The notes beneath the pieces are model-generated. The model saw only the letters and a program-made list of their open reading frames with translations, was not told where the DNA came from and searched no databases. The translations under genes and the position numbers were made by a program. Shown here piece after piece: positions 1 through 7,681 of a DNA stretch of 35,676 bases (positions are counted from its first letter, which is position 1; each line of letters starts with the position of its first letter). The stretch lies in NCBI GenBank assembly GCA_946482595.1, contig CAMLSD010000054.1, positions 1 to 35,676 of the forward strand, written 5' to 3'. This DNA is from an uncultured Comamonadaceae bacterium (GTDB lineage: Bacteria > Pseudomonadota > Gammaproteobacteria > Burkholderiales > Burkholderiaceae).

Positions 1-31
1 GAAAGGGAACTCGGCCGCCGGGCCGAGACCC

Positions 32-170
32 GGCTCGCCCCGCCAGGGGCGACACAGCGGCGCCACTCACCACCGCGGTAGCGACTCGAAGCACCCTCTC
101 CCCAACCCTCTCCCGCAAGCGGGAGAGGGAGCCACCCGGTGGCTCGCCACGCCAGGGGCGAAACAGCAGC
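32..170. repeat. 30-bp direct repeat pair flanking the REP-like hairpin
   Basis: Positions 32-61 and 141-170 match at 27 of 30 bases (shared core CGCCAGGGGCGA). The two copies bracket the palindrome at 106-129 and lie 109 bp apart. They may be boundaries of a small repeat element; no coding sequence lies between them. Confidence 0.5.
106..129. repeat. REP-like palindrome
   Basis: CCCTCTCCCGC (106-116) pairs perfectly with GCGGGAGAGGG (119-129) around an AA loop. Just upstream lies a second CCCTCTCCCC-like motif. C/T-rich palindromes of this kind recur in intergenic DNA of many beta- and gammaproteobacteria. The hairpin could also help to end upstream transcription, but no T-tract follows. 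Confidence 0.6.
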
Positions 171-217
171 AGCTCAAGCACTGCGGCATCACGCCACCGC
201 ACCTCAACACCTCAAAT

Positions 218-258
218 CGTCAATTCCGATTGACACACACATGTGTCAGTCTTAATGT
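218..258 (+). promoter_or_regulatory. bchG promoter with near-PpsR box
   Basis: A TTGACA -35 element lies at 230-235 and a weak -10 (TAATGT, 253-258) follows after 17 bp. It overlaps CGTCAATTCCGATTGACA (218-235), which is one base off the TGT-N12-ACA consensus of PpsR/CrtJ. A perfect inverted repeat, TGACACA/TGTGTCA with a 4-bp spacer (231-248), sits between the promoter elements. The bchG ATG is only 6 bp past the -10, so the transcript may be leaderless. Regulator identity is inferred from the motif. Confidence 0.45.
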
Positions 259-264
259 CAGACC

Positions 265-1152
265 ATGGCCCGTCCCGCCCTGTCTGCCGTTGCCGAACTG
301 TTCAAGCCCATCACCTGGTTCCCGCCGATGTGGGCGTTTGCCTGCGGGGTGGTGGCGTCCGGGGCGGCGCTGCAGGGGCGGTGGGGGCTGGCGCTGGTGG
401 GGTTGCTGCTGGCCGGGCCGCTGGTGTGTGCCACGAGCCAGGCGGTCAATGACTGGTTCGACCGTGAGGTCGATGCCATCAACGAGCCGCATCGCCCGAT
501 TCCGTCGGGCCGCATGCCGGGGCGCTGGGGCTTGTACATCGCGATCGTCTGGACGCTGGTGTCGGCGCTGGTGGCCGTGGCGCTGGGGCCCTGGGGGTTT
601 GCCGCGGCGGTGCTGGGCCTGGCGCTGGCCTGGGCCTACAGCGCGCCGCCGTTGCGGCTCAAGCGCAATGGGTGGTGGGGCAATGCCGCGTGTGGCGTGT
701 GTTACGAAGGCCTGGCCTGGGTGACGGGGGCGGCGGTGATGGCCGGGGGGGCGCTGCCGGGATCGCGCTCGCTGATGCTGGCCGCGCTCTACAGCCTGGG
801 GGCGCACGGCATCATGACCCTGAATGACTTCAAGTCGGTGCGGGGGGATGCCCGCATGGGCATCGCCTCGCTGCCGGTGCGCCTGGGCGTGCAGCGGGCC
901 GCGTGGGTGGCCTGCGCCGTGATGGCCGCGCCGCAGCTCGTGGTGATCGGGCTGCTGCTGGCCTGGGGCCAGCCCTGGCATGCGGCGCTGGTCGGTGCGC
1001 TGCTGGGCGCGCAGTTGCTGCTGATGCAGCGTTTTCTGGCCGCGCCCTCGCTGCGTGCCACTTGGTACAGCGGCACCGGCGTGACGCTGTTCGTGCTCGG
1101 CATGCTGGTCAGTGCGCTGGCGCTGCGTGCCACGGCCGGAGACCTGCCATGA
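265..1152 (+). CDS. bchG: Bacteriochlorophyll synthase BchG
   Basis: This 295-residue integral membrane prenyltransferase of the UbiA family esterifies bacteriochlorophyllide a with geranylgeranyl (or phytyl) diphosphate, the step that makes the pigment lipophilic. The first Asp-rich motif, NDWFDREVDAINEP with Asn62, and the second, DFKSVRGDARMG near residue 190, are the diphosphate/Mg2+ sites of the family. The rest is mostly hydrophobic helices, and the length fits BchG. ATG 265 has no clear Shine-Dalgarno sequence and lies close to the predicted promoter. The stop overlaps the next ATG (ATGA), so translation of bch2 is probably coupled. The bchG-bch2-bchP order is common in purple bacteria. 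Confidence 0.96.
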   Translation: MARPALSAVAELFKPITWFPPMWAFACGVVASGAALQGRWGLALVGLLLAGPLVCATSQAVNDWFDREVDAINEPHRPIPSGRMPGRWGLYIAIVWTLVSALVAVALGPWGFAAAVLGLALAWAYSAPPLRLKRNGWWGNAACGVCYEGLAWVTGAAVMAGGALPGSRSLMLAALYSLGAHGIMTLNDFKSVRGDARMGIASLPVRLGVQRAAWVACAVMAAPQLVVIGLLLAWGQPWHAALVGALLGAQLLLMQRFLAAPSLRATWYSGTGVTLFVLGMLVSALALRATAGDLP

Positions 1153-2480
1153 GCCCTCGATTCACCTGGATGCAGATCGTGCGCGTGGGCCTGGTGCAGG
1201 CTGCGCTCGGTGCCGTGGTGGTGCTGACCACCTCGACCTTCAACCGCGTGATGGTGGTCGAACTGGCGCTGCCGGCGCTGGTGCCGGGGCTGCTGGTGGC
1301 GCTGCACTATGTGGTGCAGCTGGCCCGCCCGCGCATGGGTCATGGCTCCGACCAGGGCGGGCGCCGCACCCCCTGGATCGTCGGCGGCATGGCGATGCTG
1401 GCCGCAGGTGGCGCCCTGGCGGGTGGGGCCACCGCCTGGATGGACACGCAGCGTGCCGGGGGCATGGCCCTGGCCACCCTCGCGTTCGTGATGATCGGGC
1501 TGGGGGTGAGTGCCAGCGGCACCAACCTGCTGGCCCTGCTGGCCAAGCGTGTCGACGACGATCGCCGCGCGGCGGCCGCCACGGTGGTCTGGCTGATGAT
1601 GATCTTCGGGTTTGCCGTCACCGCCGGCCTGTGCGGGCCGCTGCTCGACCCCTACAGCCCCGCGCGCCTGGTGGCGGTGGCGTGCACGGTGTCGGCACTG
1701 GCCTTCGGGCTGTGCCTGGTGGCGGTGCGCGGGCTGGAGCCACCGGCCCGATCCCCGGCGACGGAGGTGGCCACCCCCGCGGCCGCACGTCGGCCGTTCG
1801 GCCAGGCCTTGCGTGAGGTCTGGGCCGACCCGGCCGCGCGCCGCTTCACGGTGTTCGTGTTCGTGTCGATGCTGGCCTTCAACTCGCAGGACCTGATCCT
1901 CGAGCCGTTTGCCGGCATCGTGTTCGGCCTCACACCCGGCCAGTCGACCAGTCTGGCCGGGGTGCAGCACGGCGGGGTGCTGCTGGGCATGCTGACGGTG
2001 GCGCTGGCCTGCAGCCTGGGTCGCGGCCGTCTGGGCTCGTTGCGCGACTGGACGGTCGGGGGCTGCCTTGCGTCGGCCCTGGCCCTGGCAGCCCTGGCGA
2101 TGGCCGCGCTGCAGGGCCCGGGCTGGCCGCTGCAGCTCACGGTGCTGGCGATGGGCGTGGCCAACGGTGCGTTTTCGATCGCGGCCATCGCCTCGATGAT
2201 GCGGCTGGCCGCTGCCGGGCCGAATGCGCAGGAAGGTGTGCGCATCGGCGTGTGGGGCGCAGCCCAGGCCATCGCTTTTGGCTGTGGCGGGCTGGCCGGT
2301 GCCGCGGCCAGCGACATCGCACGCTGGCTGCTGGGCCAGCCGGGCCTGGCCTATGCCGTGGTGTTCAGCCTCGAGGCCGGGCTGTTCGTGCTCGCTGCGC
2401 TGCTGGCGCGGTCGATCGGTGTGAGTCAACGCAGTACCACGCGCCCTGCGGGGCATGCCGTGGCAGGAGTCATGTCATGA
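1149..2480 (+). CDS. bch2: PucC-family MFS transporter (BCH2)
   Basis: The product (443 residues) is a polytopic protein with about 12 hydrophobic segments. It belongs to the PucC/LhaA/BCH2 branch of the major facilitator superfamily, whose members help to assemble light-harvesting complexes or deliver bacteriochlorophyll. Family-like stretches include the N-terminal FNRVMVVELALPALVPG and the cytoplasmic MGHGSDQGGRRTPWI loop. Its place between bchG and bchP is typical of the form called BCH2 or ORF428 in Rhodobacter, rather than LhaA or PucC. The frame is open upstream, but ATG 1149 overlaps the bchG stop and gives the expected N-terminus. Its exact substrate is not established. Confidence 0.9.
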   Translation: MSPRFTWMQIVRVGLVQAALGAVVVLTTSTFNRVMVVELALPALVPGLLVALHYVVQLARPRMGHGSDQGGRRTPWIVGGMAMLAAGGALAGGATAWMDTQRAGGMALATLAFVMIGLGVSASGTNLLALLAKRVDDDRRAAAATVVWLMMIFGFAVTAGLCGPLLDPYSPARLVAVACTVSALAFGLCLVAVRGLEPPARSPATEVATPAAARRPFGQALREVWADPAARRFTVFVFVSMLAFNSQDLILEPFAGIVFGLTPGQSTSLAGVQHGGVLLGMLTVALACSLGRGRLGSLRDWTVGGCLASALALAALAMAALQGPGWPLQLTVLAMGVANGAFSIAAIASMMRLAAAGPNAQEGVRIGVWGAAQAIAFGCGGLAGAAASDIARWLLGQPGLAYAVVFSLEAGLFVLAALLARSIGVSQRSTTRPAGHAVAGVMS

Positions 2481-3724
2481 ACGACCAGCCATCGCCACGG
2501 GCCGCGCCGGCGCGGCCCGACACCTACGACGTGGTCGTGATCGGCGGCGGCCCGGCCGGTGCCACCGCGGCCGAGGCCCTGGCGCGCAAGGGCCGCAGCG
2601 TGCTGCTGCTGGACCGGGGCGGGCGCATCAAGCCGTGCGGCGGCGCGATACCGCCGCGCCTGATCCGTGACTTCGAGATCCCTGACCACCTGCTGGTGGC
2701 CCGTGCCACGTCGGCCCGCATGGTGGCACCGAGCGACCGGCGGGTGGACATCCCGATCGACGGTGGTTTTGTCGGCATGGTCGACCGCGAGGTGTTCGAC
2801 GACTGGCTGCGCTGCCGTGCCGAGTCGGCCGGCGCGGTGCGCCGCACCGGCACCTTCACCCGCCTGACCCGTGACACCGACGGCGTGAGCGCAGTGCACT
2901 TTCGCGTGCCGCGTCGCACCCCGGCCGGTGCCGCCAGCACGCAGGACAGCGAGCAGTGCGTGCGCGCACGCTGCGTGATCGGTGCCGACGGCGCGCGTTC
3001 CGAGGTGGCGCGCCAGGCCGTGCCGGGCGCGCTGAGCACCCGCCATGTGTTCGCGTACCACGAGATCGTGCGTGCGCCTGACCCGCTGCCCGCGGGTTAT
3101 GACGGCTCGCGCTGCGACGTCTATTACCGCGGCCAGCTCTCGCCCGATTTCTACGGCTGGGTCTTCCCGCACGGGGGCACGCTGAGCATCGGCACCGGCA
3201 GTGCCGACAAGGGGTTTTCGCTGCGCGGTGCGGTCGGCACGCTGCGTGCGGCGGCCGGCCTGGCGCAGGCCGAGACCCTGAGGCGCGAAGGCGCGCCGAT
3301 CCCGCTCAAGCCGCTGCCGCGCTGGGACAACGGGCGCGACGTGGTGCTGGCCGGCGACGCCGCCGGTGTGGTGGCGCCGGCCTCGGGCGAGGGCATCTAC
3401 TACGCGATGTATTCGGGGCAACTGGCCGCACAGGCGGTGCATGCCTGCCTGCTGGGCGGCGACGTGCGCGAGCTGGCCCAGGCCCGCCGGCGGTTCATGC
3501 GGGCCCACGGCCGGGTGTTCTGGGTGCTGGGCGTGATGCAGCACTTCTGGTACGGCAGCGACCGTCGGCGCGAGCGTTTCGTCAGCATCTGCCGCGACCG
3601 CGACGTGCAGCAGCTGACCTTCGAGTCCTACATGAACAAGGAGCTGGTGCGCACCCGCCCGATGGCGCATGCGCGCATCTTCCTGAAGGACATGGCGCAC
3701 CTGCTGGGTCTGGCGCGCATCTGA
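2477..3724 (+). CDS. bchP: Geranylgeranyl reductase BchP
   Basis: This 415-residue flavoprotein reduces the geranylgeranyl tail of bacteriochlorophyll to phytyl in three NADPH-dependent steps. The N-terminal FAD dinucleotide fold reads YDVVVIGGGPAGATAAEAL (about residues 16-34), followed by the family's KPCGGAIPPRL stretch. The second FAD motif, VVLAGDAAGVVAPASGEGI, lies near residue 292. The C-terminal region (MQHFWYGSDRRRERFVSIC) is also typical. ATG 2477 overlaps the bch2 stop by four bases. The alternative of a generic digeranylgeranylglycerophospholipid reductase is unlikely in this context. Confidence 0.95.
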   Translation: MNDQPSPRAAPARPDTYDVVVIGGGPAGATAAEALARKGRSVLLLDRGGRIKPCGGAIPPRLIRDFEIPDHLLVARATSARMVAPSDRRVDIPIDGGFVGMVDREVFDDWLRCRAESAGAVRRTGTFTRLTRDTDGVSAVHFRVPRRTPAGAASTQDSEQCVRARCVIGADGARSEVARQAVPGALSTRHVFAYHEIVRAPDPLPAGYDGSRCDVYYRGQLSPDFYGWVFPHGGTLSIGTGSADKGFSLRGAVGTLRAAAGLAQAETLRREGAPIPLKPLPRWDNGRDVVLAGDAAGVVAPASGEGIYYAMYSGQLAAQAVHACLLGGDVRELAQARRRFMRAHGRVFWVLGVMQHFWYGSDRRRERFVSICRDRDVQQLTFESYMNKELVRTRPMAHARIFLKDMAHLLGLARI

Positions 3725-3752
3725 TCGTGCCCGACACCGCCCGCCACACCGC

Positions 3753-4262
3753 ATGATCGACTCCACGTCTCGAACCTCCTCGCGCAGGCGCTGGCAACCG
3801 GTGGCCTGGGCCGCTGCGGCGGCGCTGCTGGTGGCCACCCTGGGGGGCCTGGCCACCGACATCGGCCCCTGGTATCGCAGCCTGCAGCAACCTGCATGGA
3901 AACCGCCCGATGCCTGGTTCGGCCCGGCCTGGACCACGATCTACGCGCTCACCGCCCTGGCCGCCGTGCATGCCTGGCGACAGGCGCCCGATCGCGCCGC
4001 ACGCGAGCGCATGCTGGTGGTCTGTGCGCTCAATGCCTTTCTGAACGTGTTGTGGAGCCTGCTGTTCTTCCGGCTGCAGCGGCCCGACTGGGCGCTGGCC
4101 GAGGTGGTCGCGCTGTGGCTGTCGATCCTGGCGATGATGTGGGTGCTGGGGCGGCATTCGCGCCTGGCCGTCCTGCTGCTGGTGCCCTATCTCGCATGGG
4201 TGGCCTTTGCCGCCACGCTCAACCTGGCCGTGGTGCAGCTCAATGCACCCTTCGGCCGTTAG
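3753..4262 (+). CDS. tspO: TspO/MBR outer-membrane tryptophan-rich sensor
   Basis: The product is a 169-residue TspO protein with five hydrophobic helices. Hallmarks are WYRSLQQPAWKPPDAWFGPAW early on, NAFLNVLWSLLFF in the middle, and LLLVPYLAWVAFAATLNLAVVQLN at the end. TspO proteins bind porphyrins; in Rhodobacter the homologue, once called CrtK, dampens photosynthesis gene expression in response to oxygen. It follows bchP after 28 bp and could share that transcript. About 20 residues at the N-terminus (Ser/Arg-rich) precede the first helix. Function in this organism is inferred from the family. Confidence 0.93.
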   Translation: MIDSTSRTSSRRRWQPVAWAAAAALLVATLGGLATDIGPWYRSLQQPAWKPPDAWFGPAWTTIYALTALAAVHAWRQAPDRAARERMLVVCALNAFLNVLWSLLFFRLQRPDWALAEVVALWLSILAMMWVLGRHSRLAVLLLVPYLAWVAFAATLNLAVVQLNAPFGR

Positions 4263-4273
4263 GGGCGCGCGCG

Positions 4274-4549
4274 ATGCCGGCCTGGTGGCCTGCCTGGATC
4301 ACGCCGGTGCTGCTGGTGCACCTGGCGCTGGGGGTGATGCTCATCGAAGCCCTGGTGCTGTGGCGCCAGCACCGGCCGGCACGACGCTGGCTGCCGAACC
4401 TGGCCGCGGGCCTGTTCGTGATGCTGGCCGTGCGCGAGGCCACGCTGGGCAATGGCCTGCCCTGGCTTGCGCTGTGGCTGAGTGCCGCGGGCCTGGCCCA
4501 CGGGCTGGATCTGGCGGGCCGGCTGAAGCGGCGCGCCCCCATGCTCTGA
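4274..4549 (+). CDS. Small hydrophobic membrane protein
   Basis: I do not recognise this 91-residue protein. It is made of two or three hydrophobic segments (WITPVLLVHLALGVMLIEALVLW, LAAGLFVMLAVREATLG, LPWLALWLSAAGLAHGLDL) with basic loops (RQHRPARRW) and a basic C-terminus (RLKRRAPML). The ATG lies 11 bp after the tspO stop with a weak purine-rich stretch upstream, so it is probably co-transcribed with tspO. Similar small integral membrane proteins often accompany tspO or transport genes, but no function should be assigned. The frame matches local codon bias (strong third-position GC), which supports real coding. Confidence 0.7.
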   Translation: MPAWWPAWITPVLLVHLALGVMLIEALVLWRQHRPARRWLPNLAAGLFVMLAVREATLGNGLPWLALWLSAAGLAHGLDLAGRLKRRAPML

Positions 4550-4558
4550 CAGGATGGC

Positions 4559-4578
4559 GCCCGGGCGATGGCCCGGGC
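4559..4578 (+). terminator. GC stem-loop upstream of the HiPIP gene
   Basis: GCCCGGGC is repeated at 4559-4566 and 4571-4578. Being self-complementary, the two copies form an 8-bp stem with a GATG loop. No T-tract follows, so it may be an RNA-processing or partial termination signal separating the bchG-tspO transcript from the HiPIP message. Confidence 0.4.
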
Positions 4579-4627
4579 TGGCCGAGCGCAGGCTGGCGCG
4601 TTCCAGCCGGATGACGAGGAAACCACG

Positions 4628-4945
4628 ATGACACATTCCAACAGACGTATCTTCCTGGCCCGGCTGCTTGCCGGCGGTTCGGCCCTGGCGGCCACGGCGG
4701 CGCAGGCCCAGGCGCTGCCACCGGTGGCCGAGTCCGACGCCCAGGCCACGGCCATGGGCTACAAGGCCGACACCACCAAGGTCGATGCCAAGAAATACCC
4801 CAAACACGACAACGCCCAGAAGTGCTCGAACTGCCAGCTGTTCCAGGGCAAGCCGGGCGAGGCCCAGGCGGGCTGCCCGATCTTTGCGGGCAAGTCGGTC
4901 GCCGCCAACGGCTGGTGCAGCGCCTGGGTCAAGAAGGCGGGTTGA
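4628..4945 (+). CDS. High-potential iron-sulfur protein (HiPIP)
   Basis: This is a 105-residue precursor of a small periplasmic [4Fe-4S] electron carrier. A twin-arginine-like signal (SNRRIFLARLLAGG, ending near AQAQA at residue 29) fits Tat export of a cofactor-loaded protein. Four Cys at 66, 69, 83 and 97 (CSNC, GCPIF, GWCSAW) are the cluster ligands, and Tyr45 in MGYKADTTKVD is the conserved cluster-packing tyrosine. In Rubrivivax and its relatives HiPIP donates electrons to the reaction-centre cytochrome, which suits the pufC gene downstream. ATG 4628 follows a GAGGAAA ribosome site. Its last 17 bp overlap the convergent bchO gene. Confidence 0.94.
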   Translation: MTHSNRRIFLARLLAGGSALAATAAQAQALPPVAESDAQATAMGYKADTTKVDAKKYPKHDNAQKCSNCQLFQGKPGEAQAGCPIFAGKSVAANGWCSAWVKKAG

Positions 4946-5879
4946 GCCGTCCTGCGGCTGCGGCCGGTGTGCCCGCCAGGGCGGCCGCCGCGGCCTGATC
5001 GATCAGTTCGGCCAGGCGGCCGGGCTGTTCTTCATGCGCCAGGTGGCCCAGGCCGGCCAACCGGATGCAGGCGGCCGAAGGCAACAGCGCCTGGACCTGC
5101 CGCGCCACGGCCGGCGGCACGGCCAGGTCGCGTTCACCCACCACCAGCAGCAGGGGCACCGTCAGGCGGGGCAAGGCCTGCGCCAGCGCGGGCAGCTGCC
5201 AGTGCGCCATCATTGCCAGCGCGGCGCCCGTGTGGCCGGGTTGCGCGACCAGGCGGGCATACAGGGCTTCGCCTTCGGGGCCGATGCGCGAACCGGTCTG
5301 CGCAATGAGACGGCGCACCGCCCCCTCGGAAGACATCCGGTGCGCGAACCAGCGCGCCGGCCAGGGGCTGGCCGCCATCGCGCGGGCGAGCGGCGCAAAC
5401 ACCAGGCCGGGCACGCCCCGCCAGGGCATCAGCGCGCCGTTGAGGCTCACGAGCTGACGGCAGCCGCGCAAGGGCCCGTCCCGGTCGTCGAGCACGGCGC
5501 GCACCGCCACGGCCGCGCCGGCCGAATGGCCGACCACCACGACGGGGCGCAGGGCTGCGGCCTGCAGCAGGCCGCGCAACGCCCGGGCCATGCCGTCGAG
5601 CGACATCGTCGTGGCGCGCTCGGCCGCGGCGGGCATCGAGCTGAAGCCGTGGCCGGGCAGGTCCAGCGCCGTGACCCGCCAGCGCCTGGCCAGCACGGGC
5701 ATCAGCTCGCGCCAGGTGTGGGTGGATGATCCGGTGCCGTGCAGCAGCAGCAGGTCCGGCCCCTGGCCCATCTGCTGCAGGTGCCAGCACACGCCGGCGG
5801 CTTCGATAAAAAGGCTGTGCGCGGCGTGCGGCCAGGTGCTGCGCTCCCGGGCCCAGCGGCGAGCTTCAGCCGGGCGCAC
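4929..5879 (-). CDS. bchO: BchO, alpha/beta hydrolase of the magnesium chelatase operon
   Basis: This is an alpha/beta-hydrolase-fold protein. It shows an oxyanion-hole LLLLHGTGSSTHTW, the nucleophile elbow VVVVGHSAGAAVAV, an acid in GERDLAVPP and a histidine in GLGHLAHEE. BchO is always linked to bchD/bchI and is thought to assist magnesium insertion, but its reaction is unproven. No ATG lies near the conserved start (WPHAAHSLFIEAAGVCWHLQQMG). I chose GTG 5879, which overlaps the bchD stop and gives 316 residues; no strong Shine-Dalgarno sequence is visible, so the start is uncertain. The frame stays open further upstream inside bchD. It is the last gene of the long reverse operon. Confidence 0.85.
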   Translation of the reverse strand: MRPAEARRWARERSTWPHAAHSLFIEAAGVCWHLQQMGQGPDLLLLHGTGSSTHTWRELMPVLARRWRVTALDLPGHGFSSMPAAAERATTMSLDGMARALRGLLQAAALRPVVVVGHSAGAAVAVRAVLDDRDGPLRGCRQLVSLNGALMPWRGVPGLVFAPLARAMAASPWPARWFAHRMSSEGAVRRLIAQTGSRIGPEGEALYARLVAQPGHTGAALAMMAHWQLPALAQALPRLTVPLLLVVGERDLAVPPAVARQVQALLPSAACIRLAGLGHLAHEEQPGRLAELIDQAAAAALAGTPAAAAGRLNPPS

Positions 5880-7680
5880 GGGGTCGGGGGGCCGTCTGGC
5901 CCAGCACCTGCCTGACCGCGGCCGACAACACCTCGGCGCGTGCATGCGGCAAGGGCAGGTAGGTGGCGCCCATCTCGCAGGCCAGCTCGCGCGCCAGCGC
6001 CTGGGGCTGCGGTGAGGTGTCGAGCAGCAGGGCCGGCACGCCGCCGCTGCGCCACAGCCGCGCGGCCTGGCGGGCCTCGTCGCGCGCAGCGTCGCGGCCC
6101 GGCCGGCCATCGCGGGTGATGTTGGCGCGGCCGTCGGTCAGCAGCACCAGGGTGGCGCTTTCGCCGCGCCGCACCAGGCTGCGGGCCAGCTCGCCTGCCG
6201 CGTCGATCGCACCGGCCAGCGGCGTGCCCCCGCCACCGGGCAGCCCGGCCAGCGCCCGCTTGGCACGCACCAGCGAGCGTGTCGGCGGCAGCAGCAGCTC
6301 GGTGCCCTGACCGCGGAAGCCCAGCACCGCCACCCGGTCGCGCCGGGCATAACAGTCGCCCAGCAGCAGTTCCACCGCGCCCTTGGTTTCAGCCAGGCGA
6401 TGCATGGCACTGGAGCCCGAGGCATCGACCACAAACAGCGTCGTCGATTCACGATGTTGCCGGTGACAGGCGATGCGCAGGTCCTGGCGGCGCAGCGTGA
6501 GCGGCATGCCGCGGCCGGCCCCGGGCGAGGGCCGCTCGCTGGCGCGCAGGGCCTGCCAGGGCGCGGCGGCACGCAGCGTGGCCAGCAGGTCCAGCCGGCG
6601 GCCGCTGCCCGGTTCACCCGGTCGCGCGCCCAGGCGCCGGCCATGGTGTGCGCCGGTCTGCCAGGCCCCGCTGCGCCCGGCCTGCGCCGCACGCATGCGG
6701 CTGCCCATGCCGGCCTGCAACAGCGCCAGCAAGCCGCTGGGCAGGGCCGCGCGGGCCGCGTCGACCAGACGGTCCTGCAGCGGTGTGGACGGCCCGGCAG
6801 GATCGGCCGCGTCTGTCGGGGGCTCGGTCTGTGATGCCGGTGGCGCGTCGGGTGGGTCGGCCGGGGTGTTGTCCTGCGCGGGGTGGTCGGTCGCCGGCAG
6901 GCAGGTGGCGCGGGGCGCCAGCACCAGCCGCACCGCGCACAGCAGGTCGGCCTCGCTCACCTCGTTGCGGTTGTCCAGCGCCGTCAGCACACGCGCTGCG
7001 CGCGAGGCCAGCCAGGGCGCGCGCAGCGAGTCGATGCCGAGTGCGGCACTGGCCAGGCACAGCGCCTCGATGTGCTGCGGACGCAGGCCGACCGTGCCCA
7101 GCCGCTCACGGGCTTGCAGCACGTGCTGCGGCGACGGGCCGGTGGCGGGGGCCGGCGCGCGGCTGTCGATGCCATCGAGGTCCAGCACAAAGGCGAGGCG
7201 GTCGCTCAGCGCCACGTTGACGGGGGCCTCGTCGTCCCGGCTTTCGTCGAGGGCCACCACACCGCAGCGTGCCGCGTGCCGGGCCGCGAGCCCCTCGCGT
7301 TCAACGACCACGGTCCCGGTGTCGAGCATCGCGCACAGTCGGGCCACCCGGCCGGCGTCCAGCCGTTCGGCCAGCGTGAGCAGCAGCAGGCCGCCGTCAC
7401 ACCGGGCCAGCAGCCCGGGCTGCAGCACGGCATGGCCACGGGCCAGTGTGGCGGTCAGGTCCAGCCCGCCGAGCAGGGCCGTGTCGTCGATGTGGTGCGG
7501 CACGGGCTTGAGCCGGGTCGGGTCGGGCATCAGGTGGCGCAGTTGCTGCAGCCAGCGCTCGCGCGCTTCACCCGGTGCACCGCGCAGCACCACGCCGCCC
7601 AGGCTGTCGGGTGCCACGGCCAGCAGGGCCGCGACACATCGTGCATCGGCTGCCGCATCGGGCTCGGCGCTCGGTGTCAT
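5866..7680 (-). CDS. bchD: Magnesium chelatase subunit BchD
   Basis: This 604-residue subunit partners BchI in the ATP-driven insertion of Mg2+ into protoporphyrin IX, with BchH (not in the window) binding the porphyrin. It has an AAA-like N-terminal domain with a degenerate P-loop (GAPGEARERW), as usual for BchD. An acidic Pro-rich linker follows (around residues 290-335), then a C-terminal von Willebrand A domain. That domain carries the metal-site motif VVDASGSSAMHR and LVLLTDGRANITRDG. Start ATG 7680 follows the bchI stop after one base, so the two are translationally coupled. Length is in the normal range. Confidence 0.94.
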   Translation of the reverse strand: MTPSAEPDAAADARCVAALLAVAPDSLGGVVLRGAPGEARERWLQQLRHLMPDPTRLKPVPHHIDDTALLGGLDLTATLARGHAVLQPGLLARCDGGLLLLTLAERLDAGRVARLCAMLDTGTVVVEREGLAARHAARCGVVALDESRDDEAPVNVALSDRLAFVLDLDGIDSRAPAPATGPSPQHVLQARERLGTVGLRPQHIEALCLASAALGIDSLRAPWLASRAARVLTALDNRNEVSEADLLCAVRLVLAPRATCLPATDHPAQDNTPADPPDAPPASQTEPPTDAADPAGPSTPLQDRLVDAARAALPSGLLALLQAGMGSRMRAAQAGRSGAWQTGAHHGRRLGARPGEPGSGRRLDLLATLRAAAPWQALRASERPSPGAGRGMPLTLRRQDLRIACHRQHRESTTLFVVDASGSSAMHRLAETKGAVELLLGDCYARRDRVAVLGFRGQGTELLLPPTRSLVRAKRALAGLPGGGGTPLAGAIDAAGELARSLVRRGESATLVLLTDGRANITRDGRPGRDAARDEARQAARLWRSGGVPALLLDTSPQPQALARELACEMGATYLPLPHARAEVLSAAVRQVLGQTAPRPRAPG

Positions 7681-7681
7681 C

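Larger units (their letters stand above)
1..217. other. Intergenic DNA upstream of bchG
   Basis: No convincing coding frame is seen here. The stretch holds a GC hairpin (arms 10-16 and 21-27), a 30-bp direct repeat (32-61 and 141-170) and a perfect 11-bp hairpin at 106-129. It probably lies downstream of a gene outside the window and upstream of the bchG promoter. Confidence 0.6.

Noticed and set aside
789..2456. 555-codon minus-strand frame opposite bchG and bch2
   Set aside because: His/Gln/Arg/Gly-rich composition without hydrophobic or catalytic motifs; it lies opposite recognised membrane-protein genes.
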